DNA from: an uncultured Eubacterium sp.
Lineage (GTDB): Bacteria; Bacillota; Clostridia; Oscillospirales; Acutalibacteraceae
Assembly: GCA_944385025.1 (NCBI GenBank)
Contig: CALWVQ010000008.1
Span: 1-50,808, forward strand
Length of the DNA: 50,808 bases
Direction: 5' to 3'
Program-made: the position numbers and the translations under genes
Shown: piece after piece, positions 43,028-50,808 of the stretch
Position numbering within the stretch: position 1 is the stretch's first letter
Layout of the letters: each line of letters starts with the position of its first letter
Notes under the pieces: model-generated
What the model saw: only the letters and a program-made list of their open reading frames with translations
The model's database searches: none
What the model was told of the DNA's origin: nothing

Positions 43028-44407
43028 TTATTTTTCTTTTCTGTCAATAAGCTGAACGAACTCTTTCGGATGGCTTACACTCTTATATGCCGGACGCATA
43101 ATCTTGCCGCCTGAAATAAGCTCCTCAAGTCTGTGAGCACACCAGCCAGTAATTCTTGCAGTAGCAAAAAGAGGAGTATACAAATCCTCGGGAATTCCCA
43201 AAACTCTGTAAACAAGACCGGAATAAAGGTCAACGTTGGCACACATAGCTTTGTCAACGCCTTTAAGCTCTGCAAACAGTTCGGGAGTAAGGCGTTCAAT
43301 ATTTTCAAGGGTTTTAAACTCTTTTTCAAATCCCTTTTCGTAAGCAAGCTTTCTTGCATTTTCTTTAAGAATTACGGAACGAGGGTCGCTCAAAGTGTAA
43401 ACTGCATGTCCCATACCGTAAACAAGTCCCGATCCGTCGCCTGCTTCCTTATTAAGAATTTTAACAAGGTAATCCTTAACCTGTGCAGGATCTGTCGAAT
43501 CGGAAACATTTTCCATAATCTCGTGCATCTGATTTGCTACACGGAGATTTGCGCCGCCGTGTTTTGGACCTTTAAGAGAACCTAAACCTGCGGTTATAGC
43601 TGAATATGTATCAGTACCGCTGGAGGTAAGCACTCTTGTAGAAAATGTGGAGTTGTTACCGCCGCCGTGGTCAGCGTGAAGCATAAGGCATATATCAAGA
43701 AGCCTTGCCTCATCGTGTGTAAACTTTTCGTCAACTCGAAGCTGATTTAAAATATACTCGGCAGTAGAATGTTTCTTATCAATAGGATGAAGAAACATAG
43801 TTTTGTTATAAAACGCACGACGTTTTGCCTGATATGCACTGTTCATAATAGTAGGCATTTGAGCAATAAGCTGAAGCGACTGACGAAGTACGTTAGGAAT
43901 AGATGTGTTGTCAGGGTCTTCATCAAATGAATAAAGATTCATTACGCAACGAGCCATCTTATTCATAATGTCGTTTGAGACGTGTTTCATGATAACGTCC
44001 TCAACAAACTCATCAGGCAAAGCTCTGCACTCGGCAATAACTTCTCTAAGTGACAAAAGTTGATTTTCTGTGGGAAGTTCACCGAAAAGAAGAAGCCATA
44101 CTACTTCTTCATAGCCAAACCTATCATCCTTTATGCACGCATCTACTATATCGTTAATATCGTATCCTCTGTATGAAAGCTTACCGTCCTTAGGGACTCT
44201 TTCACCGTCTAAAATATAATAGCCTTCAACAGAACAGATACGGGTAAGTCCCGCCATAACGCCTGTGCCGTCGCTGTTTCTCAGACCTCTTTTAACTTGA
44301 TATTTTTCAAAATCCTGTGCCTTAATGGTGTTATTTTTATCAAGTTCCATACATAAACTTGAAAGGGCATCCATTGAAATTGGGGAAATATAATAATTGT
44401 TATTCAT
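43028..44407 (-). CDS. gltA: Citrate/2-methylcitrate synthase family protein
   Basis: Condenses acetyl-CoA (or another acyl-CoA) with oxaloacetate. 459 residues, longer than the roughly 370-residue Bacillus CitZ, with an N-terminal extension of about 60 residues. Conserved elements: LSYRGYDINDIV, LHADHGGGNNSTF, GPKHGGANLRV (active-site His), VYGMGHAVYTLSDPRS (active-site His). The catalytic aspartate region near the end (ANVDLYSGLVYRVLGIP) is intact. In this anaerobe it probably supplies 2-oxoglutarate for glutamate. Consensus promoter upstream; two membrane-protein genes follow as an operon. Confidence 0.93.
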   Translation of the reverse strand: MNNNYYISPISMDALSSLCMELDKNNTIKAQDFEKYQVKRGLRNSDGTGVMAGLTRICSVEGYYILDGERVPKDGKLSYRGYDINDIVDACIKDDRFGYEEVVWLLLFGELPTENQLLSLREVIAECRALPDEFVEDVIMKHVSNDIMNKMARCVMNLYSFDEDPDNTSIPNVLRQSLQLIAQMPTIMNSAYQAKRRAFYNKTMFLHPIDKKHSTAEYILNQLRVDEKFTHDEARLLDICLMLHADHGGGNNSTFSTRVLTSSGTDTYSAITAGLGSLKGPKHGGANLRVANQMHEIMENVSDSTDPAQVKDYLVKILNKEAGDGSGLVYGMGHAVYTLSDPRSVILKENARKLAYEKGFEKEFKTLENIERLTPELFAELKGVDKAMCANVDLYSGLVYRVLGIPEDLYTPLFATARITGWCAHRLEELISGGKIMRPAYKSVSHPKEFVQLIDRKEK

Positions 44408-44442
44408 GATTTTCTCCTTTCACAGTAGTATATTAAGTTATT

Positions 44443-44471
44443 ATTATACAGTTAATTTTGTATAAAGTCAA
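44443..44471 (-). promoter_or_regulatory. Promoter for the citrate synthase operon
   Basis: Minus strand TTGACT (44471-44466), 17-nt spacer, TATAAT (44448-44443). Confidence 0.75.
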
Positions 44472-44509
44472 GTTAACTGAAGCTAACCCATATAAAAGGA
44501 GATGGAATT

Positions 44510-44662
44510 TTGAAAAAAGCGCTGATAATTTATATAGCAGTTTTTATACTGACTATTGCTGTGCCTGCGATAGTGTGTTTTGCAATTAAAGACGCTCAAA
44601 ACAGCGGCGAGCTTACAGACATTTTCAGGCAAAATTTTAATTTACTTCAGTATTATTACTGA
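44510..44662 (+). CDS. Small membrane peptide (50 residues), convergent with gerC
   Basis: A TTG at 44510 lies 8 nt behind AAAGGAG and opens a 50-residue frame: KKALIIYIAVFILTIAVPAI, a single transmembrane helix, then FAIKDAQNSGELTDIFRQNF and the end LLQYYY. The helix is flanked by lysines on the N-side (cytoplasmic end). The gene overlaps the last 26 bp of the gerC gene in the opposite direction. No family recognised. The strong ribosome-binding site and the typical membrane-peptide make-up support it; no clear promoter was found. It could take part in germination or sporulation, by location only. Confidence 0.55.
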   Translation: MKKALIIYIAVFILTIAVPAIVCFAIKDAQNSGELTDIFRQNFNLLQYYY

Positions 44663-45770
44663 TTTCTTTAAGACTTACTGAAATGTGAGGTTCATATTCC
44701 ACAGTTTTAAAATACATATTCCACTCATCTGACAAAGTGTCATAAGAAGAGGGACAATCTTTAGCGAGATACTCGCCTACTCTTACGCAGTCGCTGTCGT
44801 TATACTGACAGGCTTTAAAAGCCTTTTGACACAGAGAGCTTATCTTTTCCTCAACCTCTTTGCAGATTGTATCAATAACATCGGCGTTAAGCTCGCTGAT
44901 AAGCCCTTTTTCTATTTCATTTATCATTACCTCACAGGTCAGTTGGGTTTTAAAGACCACATTACCGTTTTTGATATAAGTGCTGTTTTTCACATTTTGG
45001 TTATAGAGTTCTACGCCTATTTTACCCAAGCGTTCATCTTTAAGTTCCAGTGAACAGGTATCAATTTTATCTCTAATCATCAAAAGCCCCATTGTTTCAT
45101 CGCTGTCGGTAATATACACAAGAGCTCCGTCGCAAAAAAGTCCCAGTCCCGTAGTGGTAACATTGTCACGGTTTTCGCTTTTCTCTACAACCGGCAGATA
45201 ATAATCGGAGGTTTTATCGGTGTGAAGATTCAGCACTTCGTTTACGGTAACATAGGCACTGGTGCCTGCATCCTGACCGTTTTTAAGAAGAGTGGCAATG
45301 TTTTCGCTGGGAACGTGGCTCTCGTTTTCATTGCTTTCTATTACATCCTTTGCCTTATCCTTTGCGATACACAGCGCAACATCTACACGGGATTCCGTGG
45401 AACGAAGAAGATAATCCAAATAAGTTTTTAAATCGCTTTTGCAAATCTCGCTGCTGAAAACTATCAGCTTGTTATGACCGAAAAATACTTTTTTGGACAA
45501 GTTATTTGAAAGGTTGGATATAGCGTCAAAAATCGTTTTTCCTGTTTCGTCTGTATTAAAAGTCATATTTTGGCTGGGGGCTCTGCCGGCTGAAAGGTTG
45601 TCAGCTTTAAGCGTTTGAACGCAAATATTGATGCTGTCGCTGTCTTTATCAATACCTATACCTTCCACAACCATCAAATCTTTAAGATGAGTAGAGCTCA
45701 TACAGCCCGAAAAACATACCGCCACCGCAATAAGCAGCGATAAAATCTTAAAACTTCTCAATAAGCTCAT
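44637..45770 (-). CDS. gerC: Ger(x)C family spore germination lipoprotein
   Basis: C subunit of a germinant receptor, an outer-leaflet lipoprotein of the spore inner membrane. 377 residues; signal peptide with lipobox FSGC (Cys23). Typical opening after the lipid site: LKDLMVVEGIGIDKD. KVFFGHNKLIVFSSEI in the first third is also typical for GerAC. It overlaps gerB by 23 bp, so the three genes are co-translated. The germinant is unknown. Confidence 0.92.
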   Translation of the reverse strand: MSLLRSFKILSLLIAVAVCFSGCMSSTHLKDLMVVEGIGIDKDSDSINICVQTLKADNLSAGRAPSQNMTFNTDETGKTIFDAISNLSNNLSKKVFFGHNKLIVFSSEICKSDLKTYLDYLLRSTESRVDVALCIAKDKAKDVIESNENESHVPSENIATLLKNGQDAGTSAYVTVNEVLNLHTDKTSDYYLPVVEKSENRDNVTTTGLGLFCDGALVYITDSDETMGLLMIRDKIDTCSLELKDERLGKIGVELYNQNVKNSTYIKNGNVVFKTQLTCEVMINEIEKGLISELNADVIDTICKEVEEKISSLCQKAFKACQYNDSDCVRVGEYLAKDCPSSYDTLSDEWNMYFKTVEYEPHISVSLKEISNNTEVN

Positions 45771-46815
45771 CTCCCAAATTTCTCTTTTTGAAAACTAAAG
45801 TAAGAATCGGAATTAACACACAGAAAATGAAAAAGGGTACAAGATAAATAGCAAGCGGCATCTCACCAAGCTGAACATTCCCTGAAAAAATAACAGAAAC
45901 AACCAGCGAAGCTATTGCTGCCGCCGCACATTTGATTTTATTTTTGCCTTTCTTAAAACAAAGACCGGTACAATAGATGAGCGTAACCGATTTAACAAAA
46001 ACGCCCATTATCCAAAATGAGATATGAAGAATATCAAGGCGTTCAAAGATTCCTGATTTTGCAAGCTGGAAAAGAGCAAAAAGCGGGAAAGTTTGAAGAG
46101 CGGCGCCGTCTCCCATAACACCTATTACCATAAGCACTAACAAAAACAAAGTAAAAAAAGCGCCGATAACCGACCAAGCATACATCTTAACTGCATTGCC
46201 GTTGATTTTGTCAAAAAGGCATACAAGCACTATCATTTCAAAAGAATTTGACGTCATATATAACACATTCTTCAGTATTGAAGAAGTGTCGTTTACAATA
46301 ACGGGATAAAAATTGATTTCTTCATAACTTTTCAAACTAAAACCGACAACAACCGTAACCGCAAGAATTAAAAGAGAAAATGCAAAAGCGGAAAATCTGC
46401 CTATACCCTCTATTCCCAAAAAAGCTCCGTAAAATCCACAGGCAGCGATTAGCGCACAAAAAATCCAAGCGTCAACATCGGGATTAAGGGTTGTTGAAGC
46501 AAAATAAGCAAATCTGCTGATATTAATCCCTGCCAAAAAAACAAAATACAAGCCGTAAAAATATGCTACCCATTTGATTTTAAACGGGTTTTTGTTATTT
46601 TTGTAGCAGTATAAGGCGGGAATGGAGAGCAAAAGCGTAAGCCCCATGGATAAAATCACGCTTATCAGCACGTCTGTACTCATTTTTCCCGTAGTTACCG
46701 ATTGAATATTGGTAAGGCTCACCACAATTCTGCTTATATAAAGCATAAAAAATATACTTATAGGGGCAATTTTATCTTTTTTCGCCTGAGTCAATGTCAG
46801 CACCTCGCAGTTCAT
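45748..46815 (-). CDS. gerB: GerAB-type germination permease
   Basis: Integral membrane B subunit, 355 residues, ten predicted helices, APC/LeuT-like fold, thought to bind the germinant (amino acid or nucleoside) and form an ion path. Overlaps gerA (44 bp) and gerC (23 bp). The start is uncertain: ATG 46815 has only AGGA upstream, while TTG 46794 (MTQAKKDKIAPISIFFML) has GAGGTG at a good distance and would overlap gerA by 23 bp. Confidence 0.9.
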   Translation of the reverse strand: MNCEVLTLTQAKKDKIAPISIFFMLYISRIVVSLTNIQSVTTGKMSTDVLISVILSMGLTLLLSIPALYCYKNNKNPFKIKWVAYFYGLYFVFLAGINISRFAYFASTTLNPDVDAWIFCALIAACGFYGAFLGIEGIGRFSAFAFSLLILAVTVVVGFSLKSYEEINFYPVIVNDTSSILKNVLYMTSNSFEMIVLVCLFDKINGNAVKMYAWSVIGAFFTLFLLVLMVIGVMGDGAALQTFPLFALFQLAKSGIFERLDILHISFWIMGVFVKSVTLIYCTGLCFKKGKNKIKCAAAAIASLVVSVIFSGNVQLGEMPLAIYLVPFFIFCVLIPILTLVFKKRNLGDELIEKF

Positions 46816-48238
46816 TTATCCTAACTCGTTTGAAAGCAAGCTTTTTCCAGCTTTGCCTGTAAAAAATATCTCCGATAGAATGTTTGTCAAGGGGAGAAAT
46901 AGGCGAAGACAGCGGTACTCCGAAAGGATTCAGGGAACAAATGTTGATAAACACTACTCCCGCTCCCAAAACGATACCGTACATACCTGTAAGTCCCCCA
47001 ACAAGTATGAACAAAAATCTCAATACCGATACCGTTTCATAAAGAGGATAAACAACATAGGACGAAATTGCCGTCATAGCAATTACCACCAGCATCGGTG
47101 CTCCTATAAGCCCTGCCGTTACGGTAGTTTCACCTATTATAATACCGCCAATTATAGATATTGCGTGGCCGATAGTTTTTGGCAGGCGCAGTCCTGCCTC
47201 GCGCATAATTTCGTACAGGACTAAAAGCATAATTGCCTCTGGCATCAGCGAAAAAGGCGTTGTAACCTCCTCCGATGCGATTGTAATAAGAAGATTTGTG
47301 GGAATAAGTTCCTGATGAAAAGTTCCCACAGCCACGTAAAGCCCCGGCAAAAAAACAGATATTATGAAACTGAAATATTTAAGAATTCTTATAAACCCGC
47401 TGTAAAACGGCGGGGTATCGTAATCGTCTACCGAATGAAAATTATCGCTGAAGAGGTAAGGCAGATAAATGGCAAAAGGCGTGCCGTCTATCAAAATAAC
47501 CACTCTGCCCTCCAAAAGTTTTGAAGCAGCAACATCGGGACGTTCTGTATTTCCCACGCAGGAAAAAAATGATTTAATATCCGTATCCACAAAAGGAACA
47601 ATTTCGCCGTAGTCCGAAACTGTGTTGAAATGGGCGGCCTTAAGGCGCCTTTTCACATCTTTTACAAGAGAGCTGTCGGCACGATCGCTCATATATGCAA
47701 TTACAACCGACGTTTTCGCTTCTGTACCCAGCATTATTTGTTTATATTTTAGATTTGGCGTTTTAAGTCTTTTTCTTAAAAGCGCTTTATTATCGTTTAA
47801 CGACTCTATAAAGCACTCTTTTGCACCCTTTACATTGCTTTCGTTGGAGGGCTCGTCAACGCTTCGCTTTCCCCAGCCCTGAATACCCATAACAAGCGCC
47901 TTATTACAGCCTTCAAGAATAAAAACGCAAAAGCCGCTCATAAGAAAGAAATAGCAATCCTCAAAGGTTTCCACCTCTTTCATTTCCACAGAATTTACCA
48001 CGCTCAATTTGATTTTCTCAAATAAGTCGCAGGTGTTATCGGCTTTAAGTTCTCTTTTAAGTATGGGAGATACAATCATTTGAGACAGCATAAGAGAGTT
48101 TACAAGCCCGTCCATAACGCAGAAAAAACACTTTTCCCCGCAGGCAACAGCCTCTCTTAAAAGAAAATCGGAACAATCCTTAAAATCTTCTTTAAATTTA
48201 TCTCTGTTTCGCTGATAATCAGAATACAAATTTTCCAT
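46772..48238 (-). CDS. gerA: GerAA-type spore germination protein
   Basis: A subunit of the germinant receptor, 488 residues from ATG 48238 (GGTGG upstream; the in-frame start 26 codons earlier has none). The N-terminal soluble domain (1-270) ends with GRVVILIDGTPFAIYLP; five or so membrane helices follow (about 290-450) with the family stretches LPGLYVAVGTFHQELIPT, EVTTPFSLMPEAIMLL and AISIIGGIIIGETTVTAGL. First gene of the operon. No vegetative sigma-A promoter was found, as expected for a gene read by the forespore sigma-G, but a convincing sigma-G site was not found either. Confidence 0.93.
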   Translation of the reverse strand: MENLYSDYQRNRDKFKEDFKDCSDFLLREAVACGEKCFFCVMDGLVNSLMLSQMIVSPILKRELKADNTCDLFEKIKLSVVNSVEMKEVETFEDCYFFLMSGFCVFILEGCNKALVMGIQGWGKRSVDEPSNESNVKGAKECFIESLNDNKALLRKRLKTPNLKYKQIMLGTEAKTSVVIAYMSDRADSSLVKDVKRRLKAAHFNTVSDYGEIVPFVDTDIKSFFSCVGNTERPDVAASKLLEGRVVILIDGTPFAIYLPYLFSDNFHSVDDYDTPPFYSGFIRILKYFSFIISVFLPGLYVAVGTFHQELIPTNLLITIASEEVTTPFSLMPEAIMLLVLYEIMREAGLRLPKTIGHAISIIGGIIIGETTVTAGLIGAPMLVVIAMTAISSYVVYPLYETVSVLRFLFILVGGLTGMYGIVLGAGVVFINICSLNPFGVPLSSPISPLDKHSIGDIFYRQSWKKLAFKRVRINELRGADIDSGEKR

Positions 48239-48277
48239 TAAACCACCAAGGTTAATTTTTGTAAATTTGCTTTTATT

Positions 48278-48330
48278 ATTCACCGAAAATAATATTAAAT
48301 AAAAAACTACGCACAATATTTACGGTGAAT
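48278..48330. repeat. Inverted repeat in the gerA-DUF421 divergent region
   Basis: ATTCACCG (48278-48285) and CGGTGAAT (48323-48330) are 8-bp inverted copies 37 bp apart in the 95-bp gap between divergent genes. The right copy includes the ribosome-binding region of the DUF421 gene. Confidence 0.45.
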
Positions 48331-48333
48331 TTT

Positions 48334-49008
48334 ATGACGATTAATTTTATAAGAGCAGGAATTATATACTTTTTTATCATACTTGCAGTACGGCTTATGG
48401 GCAAAAGACAGGTAGGAGAACTGAAACCCCACGAATTAGTAATAACTATACTTTTAAGCGCCATCGCCGTTATTCCTCTTGAGGAAAACTCAATGCCCCT
48501 TGCAAACTGTATAGTGCCCATTTTACTTTTTATAAGTATGGAGATAATCGTTTCCGTACTTTCAATGAAAAGCATATGGTTTAGAAATCTTGTTCAGGGC
48601 AGACCTATTTTTATTATCAGAAACGGCAAACTTGACCAAAAAAAGCTCAGGCAGATGCGTTTTACCATAGATGATATTGTAGACGCATTAAGGCAAAAAG
48701 ATATATTTGACATTTCAGAGGTGCGTGACGCAGTAGTTGAAACAAACGGCACTATATCCGTACTGCCAAAAGCACAGTACCGTCCCCTTACACCTAATGA
48801 TGTAAATCTGAATGTGGAGGAAAAAGGTATGCCTGTAACAATAGTAATGGACGGAAAACCTGTCAGTGAATATTTTAACGAATACAAAGTAAAGGACAGC
48901 GAAATTGAGCTTGTTTTGCAAACGGTAAATAAAGAGGTAAGCAAAATTTTACTGCTCACTATTGACGACGACGGCAACACCTTTTTGATAGAAAAACGAA
49001 AGGACTGA
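48334..49008 (+). CDS. DUF421 (YetF-like) membrane protein
   Basis: 224 residues from ATG 48334 (GGTGA 5 nt upstream). Two or three N-terminal helices (about 5-80, with VRLMGKRQVGELKPHELVITILLS, the DUF421 signature) are followed by a cytoplasmic YetF C-terminal domain (about 90-224) with IIRNGKLDQKKLRQMRFTIDDI. Homologues are common in spore formers (B. subtilis YetF, YrbG, YkjA) and some are under sporulation control. Function unknown. A DUF4363 gene follows after 4 bp, a common pairing. Confidence 0.88.
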   Translation: MTINFIRAGIIYFFIILAVRLMGKRQVGELKPHELVITILLSAIAVIPLEENSMPLANCIVPILLFISMEIIVSVLSMKSIWFRNLVQGRPIFIIRNGKLDQKKLRQMRFTIDDIVDALRQKDIFDISEVRDAVVETNGTISVLPKAQYRPLTPNDVNLNVEEKGMPVTIVMDGKPVSEYFNEYKVKDSEIELVLQTVNKEVSKILLLTIDDDGNTFLIEKRKD

Positions 49009-49012
49009 TACT

Positions 49013-49390
49013 TTGAAAAGACTTTATGTGGCTGTGTTTTTCCTCGTTTTCGCCATAGGACTTTGCATATTTGAGCAGTACACGGTGGAAAGCGCATACA
49101 GGGAAACGAATGAGATAATCGACACGGCGATGAAATATCTTGATGACGAGGACTTTGAAAAAACGGCAGAAGAATGTAAAAAACTGGACACCTATTGGAA
49201 TGAAAAATATCCTTATCTTACCGCAATGATTGAGCACGGCTCTCTTGACGACGCAAAAATGACCATAAGCTCCCTTGAAGAGCTGGCAAAAAACGAAAGC
49301 AACGAGCTTGAAAGCGAGCTTATTATGGCAAAAAATCAAATTAAATCAATACGCGACAATCAAAAAATCACATTTGGAAACGTATTTTAA
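49013..49390 (+). CDS. DUF4363 family protein
   Basis: 125 residues starting with TTG 49013 behind AAAGGA at 8 nt. An N-terminal hydrophobic helix (about 4-21) anchors a helical, acidic/charged extracytoplasmic domain; two long helices are expected (about 25-60 and 70-115). It follows the DUF421 gene by 4 bp, so the pair probably works together in the spore or vegetative membrane. Function unknown. A terminator overlaps its stop codon. Confidence 0.8.
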   Translation: MKRLYVAVFFLVFAIGLCIFEQYTVESAYRETNEIIDTAMKYLDDEDFEKTAEECKKLDTYWNEKYPYLTAMIEHGSLDDAKMTISSLEELAKNESNELESELIMAKNQIKSIRDNQKITFGNVF

Positions 49391-49420
49391 AAGGCACAGG
49401 CTTAAAAGCCCGTGCCTTTT
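49389..49420. terminator. Bidirectional terminator between DUF4363 gene and ldh
   Basis: AAAAGGCAC-a-GGC, loop TTAAAA, GCC-c-GTGCCTTTT: a stem with one mismatch and A/T-rich flanks on both sides, between convergent genes. Confidence 0.85.
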
Positions 49421-49424
49421 AAAA

Positions 49425-50369
49425 TCAAATACCGATTTCTTCTGTCATTTCACCCAGGATATTACAGGATGTTTTGAACTTTTCACGTTCCTCGTCGTTT
49501 AGACTCATTTCAAGCACCTGACGAACTCCGTTATGATTTAAAACGCAGGGAACGCCCACATAGATTCCTTTTTCCCCGTACTCCCCTTTAAGATATGCCG
49601 ACACGGTAAAAATGGAATTTTCATCAAACAAAATTGCTCTTGTAAGTCGTGCAAGCACCATACCTATACCGTAATAAGTAGCGCGTTTTGCTTTAATAAT
49701 TCTGTATGCCGACTGCTGAACATCCACGGCAATTTTTTTCATATCTTCCATTAAATTAGGATTATTTCTTTCAAGCTCGCTTAAAGGATTGACGGATATT
49801 GCGGCGTTGCTCCATGCCACAAACTCGCTGTCGCCGTGCTCCCCTATAACATAGGCGTGAACATTTCGGGGGTTAACCTCAAAATAATCGCTCATCATAT
49901 GGCGCAGTCTTGCTGAATCAAGCGCCGTTCCCGAGCCGATAACTCTGCCTGACGGAAACCCTGAAAGGTTATAAACCGTCTGGGTCATAACGTCAACCGG
50001 ATTTGACGCCACAAGAAATACGCCGTTAAAGCCGCTTGCTACAATAGGGTCAACGATTGATTTGAGCACCTTGTAATTCTTTTGAAGCAAGTCACGTCTT
50101 GTTTCGCCCTGCTCCTGCGGCGCACCTGCACAAATCACTACAATATCAGCGTCAGAACAGGCTGAATAGTCCTGTGAACTGATTTTCATTGAACTTGGTG
50201 CAAAAGGTAAACCGTGAGCAAGGTCCATCGCCTCGCCGTTTGCCCTTTCCTTGTCAATATCAATAAGCACTAATTCGTCGCAGATATTTTGGTTAAGCAG
50301 GGCGTAGGCATAGCTCATGCCTACCATTCCAACCCCTACTATAACTACCTTTTTATTATCCTTAAACAT
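49425..50369 (-). CDS. ldh: L-lactate dehydrogenase
   Basis: Reduces pyruvate to L-lactate with NADH. From ATG 50369 it has 314 residues. Rossmann GVGMVGMSYAYAL (residues about 10-22), substrate-binding GETRRDLLQKN, VASNPVDVMT, and the catalytic GEHGDSEFVAWS (His at about 178) identify L-LDH rather than malate dehydrogenase. The longer in-frame start at 50417 would run through the upstream hairpin and is rejected. GGGTGAT, the ribosome-binding site, is part of the 3' arm of a hairpin just upstream. No promoter was found between it and the upstream gene. Confidence 0.95.
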   Translation of the reverse strand: MFKDNKKVVIVGVGMVGMSYAYALLNQNICDELVLIDIDKERANGEAMDLAHGLPFAPSSMKISSQDYSACSDADIVVICAGAPQEQGETRRDLLQKNYKVLKSIVDPIVASGFNGVFLVASNPVDVMTQTVYNLSGFPSGRVIGSGTALDSARLRHMMSDYFEVNPRNVHAYVIGEHGDSEFVAWSNAAISVNPLSELERNNPNLMEDMKKIAVDVQQSAYRIIKAKRATYYGIGMVLARLTRAILFDENSIFTVSAYLKGEYGEKGIYVGVPCVLNHNGVRQVLEMSLNDEEREKFKTSCNILGEMTEEIGI

Positions 50370-50374
50370 AAAAT

Positions 50375-50407
50375 CACCCAAGAGTATTATTGCCATACTC
50401 TCGGGTG
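50375..50407 (-). promoter_or_regulatory. Hairpin covering the ldh ribosome-binding site
   Basis: CACCC-a-AGAGTAT (50375-50387) pairs with ATACTCT-c-GGGTG (50395-50407), 12 base pairs around one mismatch with a 7-nt loop. Read on the minus strand, the GGGTG next to ATTTT-ATG is the ldh ribosome-binding site, so the fold would hide it. It could also be a terminator of the upstream gene with a poor T-run. Confidence 0.5.
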
Positions 50408-50420
50408 AAAATACCAAATA

Positions 50421-50808
50421 TTAATCATTTAGCTGAATGTCAATATAACAAATATTACCTGTAACGGCATTTACAGATATATATGCCTCAAAAGCAACGC
50501 CGTAATTCAGAGCAAAATACCAAGCATAATCAGGAAAGTTTTCTATAGGCATTTTGTCGTTAGAAGAAACGTAATAAGGCTTCACCATAAATTTGCTTGA
50601 ATCGACTTTTGAATATGGCGGTATACCTTCTTCATCTTGAACTCCCCAGGAATTCGTCCAGTAGTCAATATTCTCTAAAGTCTTTTTTGCTATTTCAAGA
50701 GCCTGTTCTTCATTGATACCTGCCACATTAGAATAGTCGCTGTAATCAGCCTCAAAGTTATACTCGGTTGGTGTAATCTCTCCTGTTAAAGTATCAAGCA
50801 CAGCATAA
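50421..50808 (-). CDS. PepSY-like secreted/membrane protein (N-terminus beyond window)
   Basis: The frame is open at the right edge; only the last 128 residues are seen. They contain two PepSY-like stretches: the tail of one (YAVLDTLTGEI) and, after INEEQALEIAKKTLENI, a second ending AYISVNAVTGNICYIDI. Such repeats occur in extracytoplasmic proteins that may inhibit or bind peptidases. Signal sequence and upstream domains are outside the window. It is followed by the ldh leader hairpin, so it may share a transcript with ldh. Function not assigned. Confidence 0.65.
   Translation of the reverse strand, partial: YAVLDTLTGEITPTEYNFEADYSDYSNVAGINEEQALEIAKKTLENIDYWTNSWGVQDEEGIPPYSKVDSSKFMVKPYYVSSNDKMPIENFPDYAWYFALNYGVAFEAYISVNAVTGNICYIDIQLND

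Noticed and set aside
48239..48300. Possible sigma-G promoter for gerA (TGAATA-17-AAAATTA).
   Set aside because: The -10 matches only four of seven positions and transcription would begin within the ribosome-binding site.
1..50808. CRISPR arrays, tRNA/rRNA genes, insertion sequences, prophage, origin.
   Set aside because: No regularly spaced repeats, cloverleaf-like sequences, transposase or integrase motifs or DnaA-box clusters were seen.

Overview
This 50.8 kb stretch looks like chromosomal DNA from an anaerobic, low-GC, spore-forming member of the Clostridia, probably near the Ruminococcaceae/Oscillospiraceae. The clues are a GerA/GerB/GerC germination operon, the darA-holB-ricT block typical of Firmicutes, A+T-rich intergenic DNA, sigma-A promoters with mostly 17-nt spacers, and fermentation genes (adhE, pflB/pflA, ldh, ferredoxin, an Ech-type hydrogenase). 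No rRNA, tRNA, CRISPR array, prophage or insertion sequence was seen. Species was not determined.

Layout. 1-2565 (-): 3'-truncated gene for a large secreted protein with a long, possibly structured leader. 3047-5718 (+): argG-argH. 5825-7778 (+): DegV-family fatty-acid-binding protein and branched-chain aminotransferase. 7827-10083 (+): pseudouridine synthase, zinc-dependent phospholipase C-like protein and luxS, each overlapping the next by one base. 10121-12159: divergent YeiH-type exporter and LysR regulator. 12192-13814 (-): serine beta-lactamase-fold hydrolase. 13984-14760 (+): orphan IolB-like isomerase. 14889-17333 (+): polar amino-acid ABC transporter whose binding protein appears circularly permuted. 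17367-18698 (-): secreted polysaccharide deacetylase.

18946-28597 (+) is the metabolic centre: echABCDEF followed by hypF, hypC, hypD and hypE, almost without gaps. It encodes a membrane-bound, ion-translocating [NiFe] hydrogenase together with the enzymes that make its Fe(CN)2CO centre. hypA, hypB and a maturation protease are absent, and EchE ends exactly at its DPCxxCxxR motif, so no protease should be needed. Next come an NfeD/SPFH pair, a membrane-anchored unknown, a GC-rich intergenic island with small open frames, and an APH-like kinase (-).

32137-38510 (-) holds adhE, pflA, pflB and a DUF134 regulator. adhE has a textbook Rex (NADH/NAD+ sensor) operator between promoter and ribosome-binding site. 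The DUF134 gene heading the pfl cluster has a 20-bp perfect palindrome over its -35 box. Pyruvate-formate lyase, AdhE, lactate dehydrogenase (49425-50369), ferredoxin and Ech hydrogenase together describe mixed-acid/ethanol/H2 fermentation with redox-controlled outlets.

The rest, mostly minus strand, holds ferredoxin, ricT-holB-darA, a citrate synthase-membrane protein-AEC transporter operon, the ger operon, a divergent DUF421-DUF4363 pair, ldh and a 5'-truncated PepSY-like gene. Two small genes not obvious from long reading frames are proposed: a 50-residue membrane peptide at 44510-44662 (better supported) and a 31-residue peptide at 31084-31179 (weak). The observations most worth following are the permuted binding protein, the duplicated EchF ferredoxin, the structured leader at 2605-2692, and the palindrome at the DUF134/pfl promoter. 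All regulatory sites were read by eye and none has been tested.
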